Shown here in pieces: positions 28,245 to 30,648 of a stretch of 30,648 nucleotides of DNA; positions within the stretch are counted from its first letter, which is position 1, and each line of letters starts with the position of its first letter. The position numbers were made by a program, and so were the translations under genes. Origin of the DNA: Chara braunii (taxonomy: Eukaryota; Streptophyta; Charophyceae; Charales; Characeae); assembly GCA_003427395.1 (NCBI GenBank), contig BFEA01000351.1, forward strand, positions 1,267,659-1,298,306. The letters run 5' to 3'. Below the pieces are notes generated by a model. The model had not been told where the DNA came from, did no database searches, and saw only the letters and a list, made by a program, of their open reading frames with translations.

Positions 28245-29899
28245 TAAGGATGCCCGGACCAATGGAAAATGGGTCGCGGCATGCCGAAACACTAGAAAAC
28301 GGTGCCACGGGCCTAGGGGGGTGTGACGGTAAAACGACGACGGCACGGCAGGTGTCCCGCGGTCGGAAAATTGTCGACGACACTTGAGACACATGGGAAT
28401 AATAAAAATGGGACCGCCGGGGACATGGGAAGTCCCAAATAAAAAAATTGGGCGTCAACCGGGATGACGTCGGGGGGCAAATGGACGCAAATAAAAATTG
28501 TCGAAAATTGGGCTTTGTCGGCGGCACCACCAGCGGAACGGAAAAATGGAACTAGTACGGGAAGCGGCGGGGACTTAAGGTGTCCCAAGGGGTAGACCAC
28601 TAGCCAATGTGAGGAGTGGCCGTGAGAAGCAAACAGCGCCGTCGAGATCAAGGATCTCGACGGTGGAAAAATATTAGCACCACTAGTGCGGACACTAGTG
28701 GGGCTAAAAACGGGAGGGAGAAGCAAAAAAAATAATAAGGGGAGGGTTGCCCAGCAGTCCGCGGTGTTGTGGACTAGCTAGGCATGAGAAAACAAGAGCC
28801 CAAGGGGCTTCAATCAATAAACGGGCTAGCCAAGAAAAATCGGAGCCAAGGGGGCTCATAATGGAGGCTAACGGGAGGAAAATGAGCCCCCTAGGGGCAT
28901 GGGCATGCCAACTTGATGGGCCGGGGTGTAATGGCCAGCAGCCGGGCATAAACCTGGCCACAATCAAGGCTCTAAGGCCTAGAAAGAGAGTGCACAACAA
29001 ATTGACACATGTCACAACAAAAATAAAAGAAAAAGAAAAGAAAAAGAAGAGAAAAATGAGGGAGAATGAGACAAAATAGGAGAAATGGGTGGATGGGAGT
29101 GTGCCGGCCCATTCGGATGGCTGCAGTAGGGAGTGTCAGGTCCCAATGATGACCTCACTCCCCCTAGATCTAAGGAGTGCAGGCCGAATTGCTGACATAT
29201 GGCCCTTGGGGCCATATCTCAAAAAAATCTCAATTAAAAAGACAAAAAAAAAAAGAAAAAAAAAGGGAGAAATCCGGTTTTCTTTTGAGCCATGGATCTG
29301 AAATCAGATCTCATGGTAAGGAGGAAACAACCGTTTTTTGTGGGCCAGCACAAAACGGCTAGATCCGGAATGAGGTGGCAGCCCAAAATGGAAAGAAACA
29401 AAAGAGGGAAAAAAACGAAACTGCGCATTTGGCCCAAAAAGAGAGCCAGATGCACCAAAAATTGAAAAATTGAGCCTGTAGGCTCAAAATTGATCCAAGG
29501 ACCACCATGGGGTAGCTCAGAATATTGATGGCCTTGGATTTCAGCCTGATCCAAGGCTGAAAATGTGCCGCCACTTGGAAAAATGGTCCGACCTTCCGAA
29601 GGGAGGCCGAAGCTTGGAAAAATCGAAAAAAAGGCCCACTAGGCCGTTTTCTCTCAAGTAGGCTACCCCTTGGACCTTCGAATCAAGGCGGCGGCATTTT
29701 CCAAGCGGTAGGAGGCTGGAAAGAGGCCCAAGAGGTAGGCTGAGTTGGTACCAACCACTCAGACTGCATGTACCTGGCCGACAAGAGGCCCAGGTGCCCC
29801 CGGAGAGGCCTAGAGGTGAAATATGGCCAAGGGGGTACCTCGGGTCACCTTGGGGCACTTGGGAGGGCCAAAGGGCTGGCCGGACCGCTTTTCGTAGCC

Positions 29900-29906
29900 T
29901 ATATAA
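29900..29906 (+). promoter_or_regulatory. LTR TATA box (TATATAA)
   Basis: CCTATATAAGCTGGGG is a good plant-type TATA context. Transcription would start about 30 bp downstream, near 29930, making U3 about 3.9 kb. The matching position in the 5' LTR reads TACATAA (8544-8550). The start site is inferred, not seen. Confidence 0.55.
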
Positions 29907-30324
29907 GCTGGGGATTCAGTCCGCCATACTCACACTTCCATGAGGAGTGCCCATGCTGCCCACATGAGCCCGTGAGAGCTCTAGAGGCATTCGGAGAATA
30001 GTGAGGGGAACCCCTACCGGTTTGGAGGTGTGAAGGAGGCTGTGAGCTAGTAGGAGAAAACTCTACAAGCTAGTGGTAGTGAGGGAGGTAATCCGCCATA
30101 GCTCCCAGGCTAGTAGAGACGAAGGCAAGACTAAGAGGAGTCTCATTAGCCCTCCTAGAGGGGAGGACTCCTTAGTCTTAGTGGCAGGAGCCCGTGGCAA
30201 CTTGGAGGAGGAGGAGATGAAGAAGAAAGGCTTGAAGGAGAAGGAAGCCATAGCCAAGAAGGAGGGAGCTTCATTGAGAATTGAGACATCCAAGGGGTGA
30301 GTGAAGAGATGCCCCCCCTCTTCT

Positions 30325-30490
30325 TCTCCCTTCTCTTCTCTCCCCTCTCCCTCTCCTTCTCCTTCTCCTCTCTTTTTATTTTTCTTCTTCTTCTTCTTCT
30401 TCTTCTTCTTCTTCTTTTTCTCCTTCCCGCTCTTCTCCTTCCTTTCCCTCTTCCTTTCCCTCTTCTTCTTCTCTCTCTTCTCTCCACCTT
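30325..30490 (+). repeat. Pyrimidine-rich tract with (TTC)n near the 3' LTR end
   Basis: Long runs of CT and TTC. The TTC core is at about 30380-30416 and corresponds to the tract at 9069-9104. Frames across it (poly-Ser/Leu/Phe, or poly-Lys/Arg on the other strand) are low complexity and not genes. Confidence 0.9.
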
Positions 30491-30648
30491 CGCCCTCTCT
30501 CATCTGCTAGTGTGTGTGAGCTCAATACTTGTCTTTTTCCCTCATAATCTCCATACTTGTTTTCCTACTTGGGTGTAAATCGCAACTCATATGTTGATGT
30601 CAACTAGTGTTTGAGTGTTGTCATGTGCATGTTTTGTCCTTTTCTTCA

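Larger units (their letters stand above)
5471..30648 (+). mobile_element. Giant decayed Ty3/gypsy-type LTR retrotransposon (~25 kb) with extra genes
   Basis: Direct repeats of several kb (about 5471-9105 and from 26003) flank an internal region that contains, in order, a primer-site candidate, four copies of an unknown gene, gag with a CCHC knuckle, protease, RT/RNase H, integrase, an extra acidic frame, a methyltransferase fragment and a polypurine tract. The gene order PR-RT-RH-IN is that of Ty3/gypsy elements. Size and LTR length resemble Ogre-type giants, which also carry an extra gene before gag, but I see no specific relation to Ogre. The left end is approximate: TG at 5471 is only a candidate. 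The right end may lie at or beyond the window edge, so no target-site duplication can be checked. Confidence 0.8.
26003..30648 (+). repeat. 3' long terminal repeat (at least 4.4 kb, may extend past the window)
   Basis: It begins with TGTGTCGGGA directly after the polypurine tract. From about 26800 it aligns with the 5' LTR to the pyrimidine tract near 30417. It is longer because of a 51-bp array (26426-26755), a 200-bp tandem duplication (27341 and 27541), a 35-base A run (27711-27745) and a second ~160-bp duplication (about 27921-28250). Beyond 30417 no counterpart exists next to the 5' LTR, but the window ends in TTCTTCA, the same letters as the 5' LTR end, so the true end could be at the window edge. 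Confidence 0.8.

Noticed and set aside
30063-30578. Lys/Arg-rich and Ser/Leu/Phe-rich frames near the right end
   Set aside because: They are translations of the CT/TTC-rich tract in the LTR and low complexity on both strands.

Overview
This is eukaryotic, repeat-dominated DNA, most likely from a large plant or streptophyte-algal genome. The evidence is satellite arrays, Ty3/gypsy-type gag-pol remains, very long LTRs and simple-sequence tracts, with no bacterial gene organisation. I cannot name the species. No intact ordinary host gene, rRNA or tRNA was recognised.

Layout. Positions 1-1740 and 1741-3050 are two adjacent tandem satellites, both with a monomer of about 91 bp and apparently descended from one ancestor. 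A GAA-rich tract follows (3055-3156). From about 3157 to 5455 lies the minus-strand 3' part of a decayed Ty3/gypsy element (RNase H end, integrase and a very basic C-terminal tail). It stops abruptly inside RNase H at about 5455.

From there to the end of the window I read one giant, old LTR retrotransposon of about 25 kb on the plus strand. Its long terminal repeats are about 5471-9105 and 26003 to at least 30417, possibly to the window end. They are direct repeats: one 100-base stretch (8010-8109 against 29365-29464) differs at 5 positions, all transitions. Inside come a primer-binding-site candidate (9109), a 1.7 kb leader, four tandem diverged copies of an unknown gene of about 255-267 codons (10794-14258), gag (14690-16800), protease (about 16834-17502), reverse transcriptase/RNase H (17530-19640) and integrase (20072-21283). 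After pol there is an uninterrupted acidic reading frame (21669-22253) with two SUMO-interaction-like motifs. Then come several minisatellites, a fragment of a C5 cytosine DNA methyltransferase (25226-25765), a hairpin plus polypurine tract present twice (24620-24653 and 25970-26002), and the 3' LTR.

How it fits together. Gag, protease, RT/RNase H and integrase would be the replication core. The four-copy family, the SUMO-motif protein and the methyltransferase fragment are cargo that standard Ty3/gypsy elements lack. The core is dead: it has about a dozen in-frame stops and several frameshifts. One of the four family copies (12550-13323) and the post-pol frame are still open. Candidates for an undescribed system are the four-copy pre-gag family first, then the methyltransferase and the SUMO-motif protein. 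Assignments were made by reading motifs and comparing copies within the window; no database search was possible.
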